The translations under genes were made by a program, and so were the position numbers. Shown piece by piece: positions 10,494-18,693 of a stretch of DNA of 64,000 nucleotides. Position 1 is the stretch's first letter; each line of letters begins with the position of its first letter. The stretch covers positions 186,001 through 250,000 of the forward strand of contig CAWHMT010000007.1 in the NCBI GenBank assembly GCA_963830455.1. The letters are read 5' to 3'. The DNA is from 20CM-2-65-7 sp963830455. GTDB lineage: Bacteria; Gemmatimonadota; Gemmatimonadetes; Gemmatimonadales; GWC2-71-9. The notes below the pieces were generated by a model that saw nothing but the letters and a program-made list of their open reading frames with translations, searched no databases and was not told where the DNA came from.

Positions 10494-10859
10494 CTACCAG
10501 GCGCGTTGATTCGGTGCGGGTGGATCGGGAATGGCGAGCGTGTCGGCACGCGCGTTGGGCGGCCCCACGCGCCGCAGCGTCACCGGTTTTTCCAGGTCGC
10601 CACCGCTGATCGTGAGCTTGTCGCCGGCGAGCTTCATGCCGTAGACCTGCCAGACGCCATCCCCCAACGTGACCCAGAGGCTGTCGCCCACCACGCGCCA
10701 GCGCGCGACGTCTTCGCCGAACTGGGCGGAGCTGTCGGCGCGGACCATGATGTGCCGGATCTCATCGCCTGAGCGTGCCTGCCAGTTTCCCGTCACGCGC
10801 GCAGGCGCCTGCGCCGCGACGACGAGCAGGCCCGCCAGGATGGTGCAATGACTCTTCAT
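10494..10859 (-). CDS. Small exported protein, function unknown
   Basis: A 121-residue protein with an N-terminal signal peptide (MKSHCTILAGLLVVAAQAPA) and a predicted small beta-barrel or lipocalin-like mature part (VTGNWQARSGDEIRHIMVRAD, LWVTLGDGVWQVYGMKL, LTISGGDLEKPVTLRRV). I do not recognise the family. Its ATG overlaps the HD-GYP gene stop by 4 bases, so it is the last gene of that operon. The stop codon TAG starts a TAGACGTC sequence, the core of the octamer elements found after groL and next to the tRNAs. Confidence 0.65.
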   Translation of the reverse strand: MKSHCTILAGLLVVAAQAPARVTGNWQARSGDEIRHIMVRADSSAQFGEDVARWRVVGDSLWVTLGDGVWQVYGMKLAGDKLTISGGDLEKPVTLRRVGPPNARADTLAIPDPPAPNQRAW

Positions 10860-12073
10860 GGCCCCAATGATACCCCGGCTTGTTCCGGTTTTGCAGCACT
10901 CGGGGGGAGGGTCACGGGAGCGCGCTCATCCTCCACCACTATCACCTGCGACTCCCACTGACGCATCATCCGAATGAAGGCCGTGGTCAGCTCCGGGTCG
11001 AACTCGAGCCCGCTGCGCTCCTGCAGGTAGCCCAGGGTCTTTTCGAATGACCACGCGTCGCGGTACGGGCGCCGCGTGCGCAGGGCATCGTAGACGTCGC
11101 ACACGTGCACGAGCTTGCTCGCGTGATGACAATCACGCGCGTAGTGCAGGGCCGGATAGCCGCCGCCGTTGATCATGATGTGGTGCTCGTACGCGACGAC
11201 GACCGCGAGATCGAGATCTTCTTCCACCTCGAGGAGCAGCCGAGCCCCCGCCACGGGGTGCTCGTTCATGAGCGCCCGCTCTTCGTCCGTCAGCTTGCCG
11301 GGCTTCGTGAGCACCTCGAGCGGAATCTTGATTTTGCCGATGTCGTGCATCAGTCCCGCAGCGCCGAACGCGCGAACATCGCGCGTCGAGAGGCCGAGGA
11401 ACTCGGCGAGCGCCATCGACAGCACGGCCACGTTCATCGAATGCGTGGTCGTGTATTGATCGAACTCCTTGAGCTGCAGCAGGGGTAGCATGATCTGACG
11501 GCCGCCATGCATGGCGATGGCGAGCGAGCACACCACGGCATGCGCCTCGGCCACCGGCACTGCGCCCGTCTCCTGGACTTCCCGCTGGAGCCACCGGATC
11601 GTTTCGGCCTCTTCGCCGAGCGAGAACGCGATGGTGGCCGTCGGCAGCGGCTCGGGCGCGATCTCGGCCTCGCCCTTCAGACCCACCGGGCCGAAGCGAA
11701 TGCTGCTGCGGCGCATCTGCCGGGCTTCGGTACTGATCGCGGACAGCGTCAGCCGCGCCAGGACCTCTTCGAGAAACCCCTCGAAGTCCTCACGGCTCAC
11801 GTGATCCTGGAACTCGAGGCGCTGGATGCCCGCCTGGGCCAGCCGTTTGCCCCAGTCCCACGCCTTCAGCTCGCGCAGCGGCATTTGCCCGAACACGACT
11901 TCATCACCGAGGAAGGTGAACAACGGATGCGGATCGTCGGCCTGGAGATCGTGCACCTGCTGGAAGGCCATGTCCACGGCGCGTTCGCGCGCCGGATGGC
12001 CGTCGCGATACAACGCCATCGCCGCGAGCGCCTGCGCGAACGAGCTGAGAAACTTCGCGGGGTCAGCGCTCAT
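10856..12073 (-). CDS. HD-GYP-type phosphohydrolase with YPxxHP-like N-terminal module
   Basis: A 405-residue protein. The C-terminal half is an HD-GYP domain: HSMNVAVLSMALAEFLGL, metal-binding HDIGKIKIPLEVL, YEHHIMINGGGYPAL and VCDVYDALRTRRPYRD. HD-GYP proteins commonly hydrolyse cyclic di-GMP. The GYP signature is kept, but the preceding residues (INGGGYPAL in place of the usual DGxGYPxGL) are atypical, so activity is not certain. The N-terminal 110 residues (LYRDGHPARERAVDMAF, LAQAGIQRLEFQDHVSREDFEGFL) match the N-terminal module of the HEAT proteins at 12070-14196 and 34340-35947. It overlaps both neighbours by 4 bases. Confidence 0.85.
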   Translation of the reverse strand: MSADPAKFLSSFAQALAAMALYRDGHPARERAVDMAFQQVHDLQADDPHPLFTFLGDEVVFGQMPLRELKAWDWGKRLAQAGIQRLEFQDHVSREDFEGFLEEVLARLTLSAISTEARQMRRSSIRFGPVGLKGEAEIAPEPLPTATIAFSLGEEAETIRWLQREVQETGAVPVAEAHAVVCSLAIAMHGGRQIMLPLLQLKEFDQYTTTHSMNVAVLSMALAEFLGLSTRDVRAFGAAGLMHDIGKIKIPLEVLTKPGKLTDEERALMNEHPVAGARLLLEVEEDLDLAVVVAYEHHIMINGGGYPALHYARDCHHASKLVHVCDVYDALRTRRPYRDAWSFEKTLGYLQERSGLEFDPELTTAFIRMMRQWESQVIVVEDERAPVTLPPSAAKPEQAGVSLGP

Positions 12074-14196
12074 CGCTTCCCTTTGCGCGCCGCCGCCGCG
12101 CTGCGGATCTCCGGATCGCTGGACGACGCCGCCAGCGCCAGCATCGCCGCGGCGCGGCTATCGTTGCGCCAACCAGACGCGAGCGCCATCAACGCCGCCA
12201 GCATCTCGATGGAGCGATTCGCGAGCTTGGGACGCCTCAGCCAGTTCGTCCCGCCATCGACGAACTTCAAGAGCGCGTTCAGCGCGTCTGTCGTGCCAAT
12301 GCGTCCGAGGACCTTGATGGCAAGCACCCGGAGCTCGGAGGTCATCGTGTGGTCGTGGGCAACTCCGGTGATCAGCGGCAGCGCCGCCGGCGGGCAATCT
12401 TCGAGCGCCGCGGTGAGCGCGAGCCGCACGGTTCGCGGATCGGCATCACGCAGCGCACCGAGTAAGGCGCGCTCCCGTTCGGCGGGCGCTTTGATAGAGA
12501 GCTTCAAGGCTTCGCGCCGCACGCGCGCGTCCCCGTGCGCGATGAACGCCGCGGTCGAAAACCCCTCGGGGAGGGCGGGCAATGCGTCGAGGATGAGCAG
12601 CAGGTTTCTCGCCACATACCACGGGATTGGACCCGACAGGCGGGCGGCGATGAGCGGCCCGAGCTCCCCTCGCGGCGCATTCGTGAAACGATCGAGCAAT
12701 CCCCGTCGCGTGGTGCGGGACTCCGACGCACCCAGCACGTCGAGGAGGGGCTCGAGCGCGTCGACCGCCAGTCGCGGCAGCAAGCGATCGAGCGTCACGA
12801 AATCGGGCGGTTCGGTGCTCGCGAGCCCTCGCACCACGTCGGGTGATGTGAGACGGGTCCAAATCGGAGCGATGTCACCGCGCAGCGGCGGGCGGGGCGT
12901 CTCCGGGGACGCGGCGGGGGGGGCGGCCACCGCGTCGAGCATGTCGACCAGCTTGGCCACGTGGTGTTCAGTGACGAGCCGCTCGACCGCGCGCCAGGCA
13001 CCGAAACCCATCGCTCCCACCTCGAGGGCCGTCTGCACGATGCGCAACGGCTCGGCGGCCTGCACCGTCGTGCTGCGTGGCAACTTCGACGGGGTCGGGG
13101 CGGCCATGCGATGCAGCGCCTTGCCGTACGCCTCGGGATTCGGATCTTCGAGCGTCCAGCCTTCGAGGAGATCGCGGACCTGCTCGCGCAACGCTTCGTC
13201 CGCCTGTGGGCGGGCTTCGGCCGGCCCATGCTCCGCGTGCTGCGCCATTTTGGACAGCATCCGCACAAGCGGGTCCGACACCGTCTTGTGGGAGGCATCC
13301 GCCATTGCCTGGACGATTTCCAACACCGCGTCGATCGCCAGACCGTGGGTGGCGTCGAGGGCGAATTTCAAACGCTGGACGTGATCGCCGCCCATCTCGA
13401 CCAGCCGCCGTAACGTCCCTGGCTGCAGCGCGCCCACGAGCTTCGACGTACGCCGCCGCAGCGCGGCCGCCTCGGCTCCACCGGCATTCTTCAGCTCGTC
13501 AGCAATCTGGAGGAGATAGCCAACGATCACCTGGTCGTAGGCGGCACTCTTCGGATGCTCGTCGATCGCCTTGGCGATGACGCTCGGCTCGCTCGAGGGG
13601 GGTGGCGCGCCCTCGGCCGTTGCGTCCACCATCAGCGCGGCCCGCGCTAGTCCCAACCACAGCTGCGCCCCCTTGAGACCCTTTTCGTCGACGGCAGCCT
13701 GCTCGTCTTCCTGCATCAGCTCGAGCCGTTCGTAGGTCACCGAATGGAGCCGGATGTGGTCCCACGCCTTCAGCGCCTCGGGTGGGCCAAGCCCGATCGG
13801 CTCGCCGGTGCGCTCGGCTTCCACGGCCAGTGTGCGCAACAAGTCAGCGACTTCGTTGACGCGCAGGCCGTGATGGAACGTGACGGCGCCCAGGTGGTGG
13901 CGGTGCAGACGTCCCGCGAGCTCTGCGAGCAATGGGTTCTTCGGATCGGTCGCGACGCCTTCGATCACGAGCTGGCTGCGCGCCACGCCGAGCGCCAGCG
14001 TGGTGCGGCCTTCGAACAGATGCTCGGCGCGCCGGATCACCGCCACAATCGTCGGTTCGAGCGAGGGGTGGCCCTCCGGATACATCGTGTGCTTGTGGAG
14101 GGCGATGGACAGCTCGATGAGGAAGTTCGCCAGCTCTCGTGAGAGAGCGGCCCGCTCCGGAGGGGCGGTTGGCGAGGAAGGAGTGGGCCCGGACAT
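12070..14196 (-). CDS. HEAT-repeat protein with YPxxHP N-terminal module
   Basis: A 708-residue, probably cytoplasmic protein. The first 125 residues hold a helical module with MYPEGHP at 38-44, then LHRHHLGAVTFHHGLRVNEVADLL; related copies are in the adjacent HD-GYP protein and in the protein at 34340-35947. The C-terminal 300 residues are HEAT-like helical repeats (RRGLLDRFTNAPRGEL, REALKLSIKAPAERERALLGALRDADPRTVRLALTAAL). No enzymatic motif was seen. Adjacency and 4-base overlap with the HD-GYP gene suggest they form one signalling or scaffold unit. It lies downstream of groEL, separated by a terminator. Confidence 0.8.
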   Translation of the reverse strand: MSGPTPSSPTAPPERAALSRELANFLIELSIALHKHTMYPEGHPSLEPTIVAVIRRAEHLFEGRTTLALGVARSQLVIEGVATDPKNPLLAELAGRLHRHHLGAVTFHHGLRVNEVADLLRTLAVEAERTGEPIGLGPPEALKAWDHIRLHSVTYERLELMQEDEQAAVDEKGLKGAQLWLGLARAALMVDATAEGAPPPSSEPSVIAKAIDEHPKSAAYDQVIVGYLLQIADELKNAGGAEAAALRRRTSKLVGALQPGTLRRLVEMGGDHVQRLKFALDATHGLAIDAVLEIVQAMADASHKTVSDPLVRMLSKMAQHAEHGPAEARPQADEALREQVRDLLEGWTLEDPNPEAYGKALHRMAAPTPSKLPRSTTVQAAEPLRIVQTALEVGAMGFGAWRAVERLVTEHHVAKLVDMLDAVAAPPAASPETPRPPLRGDIAPIWTRLTSPDVVRGLASTEPPDFVTLDRLLPRLAVDALEPLLDVLGASESRTTRRGLLDRFTNAPRGELGPLIAARLSGPIPWYVARNLLLILDALPALPEGFSTAAFIAHGDARVRREALKLSIKAPAERERALLGALRDADPRTVRLALTAALEDCPPAALPLITGVAHDHTMTSELRVLAIKVLGRIGTTDALNALLKFVDGGTNWLRRPKLANRSIEMLAALMALASGWRNDSRAAAMLALAASSSDPEIRSAAAARKGKR

Positions 14197-14249
14197 GGCC
14201 TCACAAAATAGCGTCCGCCCCAGTGTTCGAGGTCACTTTCGCAAAACGC

Positions 14250-14284
14250 AACAGCCCCGGGAACTGCTTCCCGGGGCTGTTTTT
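14250..14284 (-). terminator. Intrinsic terminator after groL
   Basis: A perfect 14-base-pair stem (arms 14250-14263 and 14268-14281, aacagccccgggaa and its complement) closes a 4-base loop. T-rich sequence follows on the plus side and a GCGTTTT stretch on the minus side. It lies between the groL stop and the next minus-strand gene and should end the groESL transcript. Confidence 0.75.
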
Positions 14285-14298
14285 GACTTCCTGCGCGC

Positions 14299-14343
14299 CT
14301 AGCCGTCCTACACGACCAGACGTCTAGACGTCTAGACGGCTAG
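14299..14343. repeat. Octamer repeat element with 9-base inverted ends at groL stop
   Basis: A 45-base element bounded by a perfect 9-base inverted repeat (CTAGCCGTC at 14299-14307 and GACGGCTAG at 14335-14343). Inside are tandem 8-base units of the type gacgtcta, themselves palindromic. The groL stop codon TAG is formed by the right end of the element. Related arrays flank the tRNA-Ser genes at 52612 and 52680. Confidence 0.65.
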
Positions 14344-15974
14344 TACATCCCCCCCATGCCACCGCCGCCAGGCATCGGCGGAGCCTTGTCCTTCTCCTTC
14401 TTCTCCACCACGACGCACTCGGTCGTGAGGAGCAGGCTCGCAATCGACGCGGCGTTCTGCAGCGCCGTGCGGGTGACCTTCGTGGGATCGATGACGCCGG
14501 ATGCCACCAGATCCTCGAACTTATCGGTCTGGGCGTTGTAGCCGAAGTTCTTGTCCTTCGACTCCTTCACCTTCCCGACGACGATCGCGCCTTCAGCGCC
14601 CGCGTTCTGGGCGATGATGCGGATCGGCTCCTCAAGCGCCCGGCGCACGATCTCGATGCCGGTCTTCTCATCTTCATCGTGACCCTTGGTCTTGTCGAGC
14701 GACTTCTGACACCACAGCAGCGCCACGCCGCCGCCCGGCACGATGCCTTCCTCGACCGCCGCGCGGGTCGCATGCAGCGCGTCCTCGACACGGGCCTTCT
14801 TCTCTTTCATCTCGGTCTCGGTCGCCGCGCCGACGTTCAGCACGGCCACGCCGCCGGCGAGCTTCGCCAGCCGCTCCTGCAGCTTTTCCTTGTCGTAATC
14901 GGACGTGGACTTCTCGATCTGGGCCTTGATCTCTGCCTTGCGGCCCTCGATATCGGCGTCCTTACCCTTGCCGTCCACGAGCGTGGTGTTGTCCTTATCC
15001 ACGATGACGCGCTTGGCGCGACCGAGATCGTTGAGCGTCGTGTTCTCGAGCTTCAACCCGAGCTCTTCCGAAATCACCTGGCCACCGGTGAGGATGGCGA
15101 TGTCGCGCAGCATCTCTTTGCGACGATCACCGAAGCCCGGCGCCTTGACGGCGCAGACCTTCAGCGTGCCGCGGAGCTTGTTGACGACGAGCGTCGCCAG
15201 CGCCTCCCCTTCGACGTCTTCGGCGACGATCAGCAACGGCCGGCCTGACTGTGCCACCTTCTCGAGCACGGGCAGGAGGTCTTTCATCGTCGAGACCTTC
15301 TTGTCGTAGATGAGGATGTAGGCATCCTCGATCGTGCACTCCATCTTCTCGGGATCGGTGATGAAGTAGGGCGAGAGGTAACCGCGGTCGAACTGCATCC
15401 CGTCTACCGTCTCCAGCGTGGTCTCGAGGCTCTTGGCTTCCTCGACCGTGATCACGCCGTCCTTACCGACCTTATCCATCGCATCGGCGATCTTGTCGCC
15501 GATTTCGGCGTCGCCGTTGGCGGAAATCGTGGCGACCTGCTTGATGTCTTTGCGGCCCGAGGTCGGGACCGAAATCTTCTTCAGCTCCGCGACGACGGTC
15601 TCGACGGCGTTCTCGATACCGCGCTTCAGCGCCATCGGGTTCGCGCCGGCCGTGACCGACTTCAGCCCTTCCCGGTAGATCGCCTGTGCGAGCACGGTCG
15701 CCGTGGTGGTGCCGTCGCCGGCGAGATCGGAGGTCTTGGTCGCGACTTCTTTCACCATCTGCGCGCCCATGTTCTCGATCTCATCGTCGAGCTCGACTTC
15801 CTTCGCGACAGTCACGCCGTCCTTGGTGACGGTCGGGCTGCCGAACTTCTTGTCGATGACCACGTTCCGGCCCTTGGGGCCGAGTGTCACCTTCACCGCA
15901 TCGGCCAGCTGATCCACGCCGCGCTTCAGGCGGGCCCGGGCCTCGGTGCTGAATTCCAGATACTTGGCTGCCAT
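14340..15974 (-). CDS. groL: Chaperonin GroEL (60 kDa)
   Basis: The 544-residue subunit of the double-ring chaperonin that encloses and folds proteins with GroES. It carries the ATP-site motifs VTLGPKGRNVVIDK and AGDGTTTATVLAQAI, the apical-domain stretch ITDPEKMECTIEDAYILI, and the C-terminal VPGGGVALL region ending in the Gly/Met-rich tail GGGGMGGMY. Length is normal. A strong ribosome-binding site (GGAGGA) lies 10 bases before the ATG. It follows groS by 25 bases and should be controlled by the CIRCE site. Its stop codon is in a repeat element. Confidence 0.98.
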   Translation of the reverse strand: MAAKYLEFSTEARARLKRGVDQLADAVKVTLGPKGRNVVIDKKFGSPTVTKDGVTVAKEVELDDEIENMGAQMVKEVATKTSDLAGDGTTTATVLAQAIYREGLKSVTAGANPMALKRGIENAVETVVAELKKISVPTSGRKDIKQVATISANGDAEIGDKIADAMDKVGKDGVITVEEAKSLETTLETVDGMQFDRGYLSPYFITDPEKMECTIEDAYILIYDKKVSTMKDLLPVLEKVAQSGRPLLIVAEDVEGEALATLVVNKLRGTLKVCAVKAPGFGDRRKEMLRDIAILTGGQVISEELGLKLENTTLNDLGRAKRVIVDKDNTTLVDGKGKDADIEGRKAEIKAQIEKSTSDYDKEKLQERLAKLAGGVAVLNVGAATETEMKEKKARVEDALHATRAAVEEGIVPGGGVALLWCQKSLDKTKGHDEDEKTGIEIVRRALEEPIRIIAQNAGAEGAIVVGKVKESKDKNFGYNAQTDKFEDLVASGVIDPTKVTRTALQNAASIASLLLTTECVVVEKKEKDKAPPMPGGGGMGGMY

Positions 15975-15999
15975 GTCTGTGCTTCCTCCGGAGGAATGC

Positions 16000-16314
16000 T
16001 TACGCGAGCTTCGCGATGACGTCGGCTTCTTTGATCAGGATGATCTCTTCGTTGTCCAACTCGATCTGCGTGCCGCTGTACTTCCCGTAGACCACGCGGT
16101 CCCCAACCTTCAGCTCCATCGGGATCGTCTCACCCTTCTCCCGCCGCCCCGGTCCCACGGCGATGACTTCGCCCTGGATCGGCTTTTCTTTGGCGGTATC
16201 GGGGATGTACAGCCCACCCTTCATCGTCTCGGTCTCCTCCATCGGCCGGATCGCGACGCGATCGGCCAGCGGATAGACTTTGTACTTCTGGCTCGTCTTG
16301 GTTGCCGTTGCCAT
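16000..16314 (-). CDS. groS: Co-chaperonin GroES (10 kDa)
   Basis: The 104-residue lid of the GroEL chamber. It shows YPLADRVAIRPMEETETMKGGLYIPDTAKEKPIQGEVIAVGPG (including the mobile loop), then GDRVVYGKYSGTQIELD and the usual ending EADVIAKLA. The ATG at 16314 was chosen because it gives the family's usual N-terminus and is preceded by GGAGG; the frame stays open upstream as far as 16365, but that stretch overlaps the operator. First gene of groESL. Confidence 0.97.
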   Translation of the reverse strand: MATATKTSQKYKVYPLADRVAIRPMEETETMKGGLYIPDTAKEKPIQGEVIAVGPGRREKGETIPMELKVGDRVVYGKYSGTQIELDNEEIILIKEADVIAKLA

Positions 16315-16354
16315 GATGCTCGAAGCCTCCGTAACTCTTTGAATTGATTGGCTG

Positions 16355-16381
16355 TTAGCACTCACTCCAGGTGAGTGCTAA
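16355..16381 (-). promoter_or_regulatory. CIRCE operator (HrcA binding site)
   Basis: TTAGCACTC (16355-16363), nine bases, then GAGTGCTAA (16373-16381) is an exact match to the CIRCE consensus. The HrcA repressor binds it and releases it on heat stress. It sits 41 bases upstream of the groS ATG. No hrcA gene is in the window. Confidence 0.95.
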
Positions 16382-16421
16382 AGTACAACAGGGGGGAATC
16401 TCACCGCTCGGCACGCCCCCG

Positions 16422-16787
16422 TCAAGGGGCGGAAAGAGCGAGCACGGCTGCCTCCGCGCGCGCCCGAGTGCTCATCGTCGTTGAGTCGAGGGGGATCGTC
16501 GCCACCCCGACGATGACGCCGGAGCGTGTGTCGGCCAGGCGCACATGGAGCCAGGTCGGCTGGTCCAGGCCAGGCTCTCTGAAGCTGAAGTAGATCAGGG
16601 CTGCGGTGGGCCGGCTGCCGCCCTTGACCCGTTCCCGCACATGATAGCCGGCGCTGCGCATCGCGCGCCCCAGCTCGACGCTCTGGGAGTCCCCACTCTG
16701 AACCAGGATGTCGTAGCCCCGCAGACTCTTGGGGACTCGTGAAGCCCCGCATCCCGCCACGAGGAGCATGAGGAACAGGGCCTTCAC
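16422..16787 (-). CDS. Predicted lipoprotein, function unknown
   Basis: A 121-residue protein. Starting at the GTG at 16787 gives MKALFLMLLVAGCGAS, a clean lipoprotein signal with lipobox LVAGC. This GTG overlaps the stop of the NlpC/P60 gene (GTGA). The mature part is an alpha/beta domain (GYDILVQSGDSQSVELGRAMRSAGYHVRERV, DQPTWLHVRLADTRSGVIVGVATI) of no family I recognise. It may be a partner of the peptidoglycan hydrolase before it. Its end lies about 40 bases from the CIRCE site. Confidence 0.7.
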   Translation of the reverse strand: MKALFLMLLVAGCGASRVPKSLRGYDILVQSGDSQSVELGRAMRSAGYHVRERVKGGSRPTAALIYFSFREPGLDQPTWLHVRLADTRSGVIVGVATIPLDSTTMSTRARAEAAVLALSAP

Positions 16788-17752
16788 TGAACGATGCGTC
16801 GTGCCCCCACCCAACGCGCCACCCACCAGGCCCCATCGCGATCCTGCGACTCGAGCCGCGAGAGCTTCACGCCATCGCTCGAGCTGTGAATGAATGTCTG
16901 CTCACCGACGTACAGCCCGACGTGCGTAACCCCACCGCCCGGCTGCGCGGCGAACAGGAGCACGTCTCCGGGCTGCACGGCCTCGAGCGTTGGCGTGATT
17001 TCGCTTCCGGATCGCGCCTGGTCACGACTCATTCGGGGCAGCCGGACGGCGTGCTGCGCGTAGGCCCACTGCACGAGTCCGGAGCAATCGAACCCATTCG
17101 CGGCCGTTCCGCCCCAGACGTAGGGTGTGCCGAGCGCATCGAGCGCGGTGCGCACGATGTCGGCCGCATTGCCGGTGATTGTGGCCGGCGGCTGGGGAGG
17201 CGGGAGCGTGGCGACACGATCGCTCGTCGCTCCGCCACGCCACGCCCGCTTTCCGACGCCGAGGGAGACCGTGAGGGCTGCACCGATGCCGTCACGCGCA
17301 TCGGACGAGGCGCGCCAAAACCCGCGCGGGCCGATGTCCTGCATCTGATAGCGCACTTCCATGCCGAGGCCCACCCACGAGATCGGACGCCACTCGGCGC
17401 CGCCGCCGAGGCTCCAGAGCGCCGCCAGATCCTGACTCGCGGTGTCGGTGGACAGTCCGAGCGCCACACCCGCGATTGCGTACGGCCCGAACGTCCGCCG
17501 ATGTCGCAGCGCCTGCACTTCCCAGCCGGCGCCGTAGAACGCGCGGTTCCGTCCGAGCGAGTCATGGAGGAGCACGTACCCCGCAAGGCCGTGGCTGAAA
17601 GTGCTGCCGAGCGGCGTCGCGGTGCGGAGTTGGTATGTTCTGGATTGGTTGCCTTGGTACCAGCGACCGAACAACACATCCACGTCACGACCCTGGGCGT
17701 GGAGGGAAGAGACTCCGGCGATTAGAAGGACGAGCTCAATCCGCGGCCGCAA
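16784..17752 (-). CDS. Exported NlpC/P60 cell-wall hydrolase
   Basis: About 322 residues. A TTG start at 17752 gives MRPRIELVLLIAGVSSLHAQ, a good signal peptide. Residues about 20-180 look like an outer-membrane-barrel or beta-rich segment (GRWYQGNQSRTYQLRTATPLG, VGLGMEVRYQMQDIGPRGFW). The C-terminal 130 residues are an NlpC/P60 endopeptidase domain with the catalytic Cys in NGFDCSGLVQWAY, the His in GGGVTHVGLYVG, and LGTPYVWGG at its start. Such enzymes cut peptide cross-links in peptidoglycan. The fusion of a beta-rich domain to NlpC/P60 is unusual. It overlaps the upstream membrane protein gene. Confidence 0.85.
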   Translation of the reverse strand: MRPRIELVLLIAGVSSLHAQGRDVDVLFGRWYQGNQSRTYQLRTATPLGSTFSHGLAGYVLLHDSLGRNRAFYGAGWEVQALRHRRTFGPYAIAGVALGLSTDTASQDLAALWSLGGGAEWRPISWVGLGMEVRYQMQDIGPRGFWRASSDARDGIGAALTVSLGVGKRAWRGGATSDRVATLPPPQPPATITGNAADIVRTALDALGTPYVWGGTAANGFDCSGLVQWAYAQHAVRLPRMSRDQARSGSEITPTLEAVQPGDVLLFAAQPGGGVTHVGLYVGEQTFIHSSSDGVKLSRLESQDRDGAWWVARWVGARRIVQ

Positions 17753-18026
17753 TCGCGGCGTGCTCCTCAGAGGAGCCCTCCCGGGGCGCCATGTGATGCG
17801 AAAGGAGGTGTGGCAGGCGACGCATGAAGCGGACCCAGATCCACAGCACCGTAAAACCAAAGAGGAAGGCCCCGGTCCCTGCGATCGCCAGCATGACCAA
17901 TGGGCTGGTGAACTTGAGCGCGACGAGCGCGCCGAGCCACAAGCCGACGTGAGACGCCGCCCACGCCCAACCGGGCGTCAACAACCACCCCAGGACCACC
18001 AGCATGTGGGCCAGCCATCTCGGCAC
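17736..18026 (-). CDS. Small membrane protein, function unknown
   Basis: A 96-residue protein with three likely membrane segments (MLVVLGWLLTPGWAWAASHVGLWLGALVAL, VMLAIAGTGAFLFGFTVLWIWVRF) and an acidic hydrophilic tail (REGSSEEHAAIAAAD). It lies 6 bases downstream of another membrane protein gene, so they are probably cotranscribed and may work together. No family recognised. Confidence 0.65.
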   Translation of the reverse strand: MPRWLAHMLVVLGWLLTPGWAWAASHVGLWLGALVALKFTSPLVMLAIAGTGAFLFGFTVLWIWVRFMRRLPHLLSHHMAPREGSSEEHAAIAAAD

Positions 18027-18032
18027 GGTTCG

Positions 18033-18638
18033 CTACCTCTTACGGCTGATCACGATGAGCGCGAAGATCACGAGCGTCACCAGGAAGCCGACCCCGGCGC
18101 CGACCGGAAAGGCGGCGATGCCAGCGAGCCCGAGGCCGAGCACTCCCCCAATGCCGCCGGCGAGCGGTGAGATCGCCAGGGACGCGATCGCGGTATCGCC
18201 ACCGCGTGCCGCACGTCCAGCCGTTACCACCGCCCCCAACCAGGCGACCAGCGTTCCGAGCATCCACCAGATCGGGAGATACCACCAGGTGCTGCCGCCG
18301 CCGACGGCATCCCACGTCCAGGGATACGCCTTGAACGGCCGCAGCAGAATGATGTCGATCGCCATGAACACGATCGTACCCCACAACCCGATCGCCGCCG
18401 CGCCGGCAATTCCCTGTACGGTCCGGGAGGTCGCAAAGAAGCCGGGCAGGAACGTCACGAGGACCGCCGCAACCAGCACGACGATCGTTTCGAGCAGCGC
18501 CGCGATAATCCCTGGCGGCACGAGCCTCGCGACGACGAGATAGACGATCACGGCAACCGCGGTCACGGCACCAACGATGGTTCCACTGTAGAGCACATGG
18601 CGGAATTCGGAGCGATCAACGGTCGTGGCGGAAGTCAT
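18033..18638 (-). CDS. Polytopic membrane protein, function unknown
   Basis: A 201-residue, strongly hydrophobic protein with about six membrane segments (VGAVTAVAVIVYLVVARLV, GIIAALLETIVVLVAAVLVTFLPGFF, ATIGLWGTIVFMAIDIILL-type, IGGVLGLGLAGIAAFPVGAGVGFLVTLVIFALIVI). The conserved-looking loop AYPWTWDAVGGGSTWWYLPIWWML is rich in Trp. It is followed at 6 bases by the small membrane protein gene. I cannot assign a function. Confidence 0.7.
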   Translation of the reverse strand: MTSATTVDRSEFRHVLYSGTIVGAVTAVAVIVYLVVARLVPPGIIAALLETIVVLVAAVLVTFLPGFFATSRTVQGIAGAAAIGLWGTIVFMAIDIILLRPFKAYPWTWDAVGGGSTWWYLPIWWMLGTLVAWLGAVVTAGRAARGGDTAIASLAISPLAGGIGGVLGLGLAGIAAFPVGAGVGFLVTLVIFALIVISRKR

Positions 18639-18693
18639 GTGTCTCCGTGCAGAGAGTGGCAGCGGCTCGCTTTGCTAATCTAAACACCGCAGA

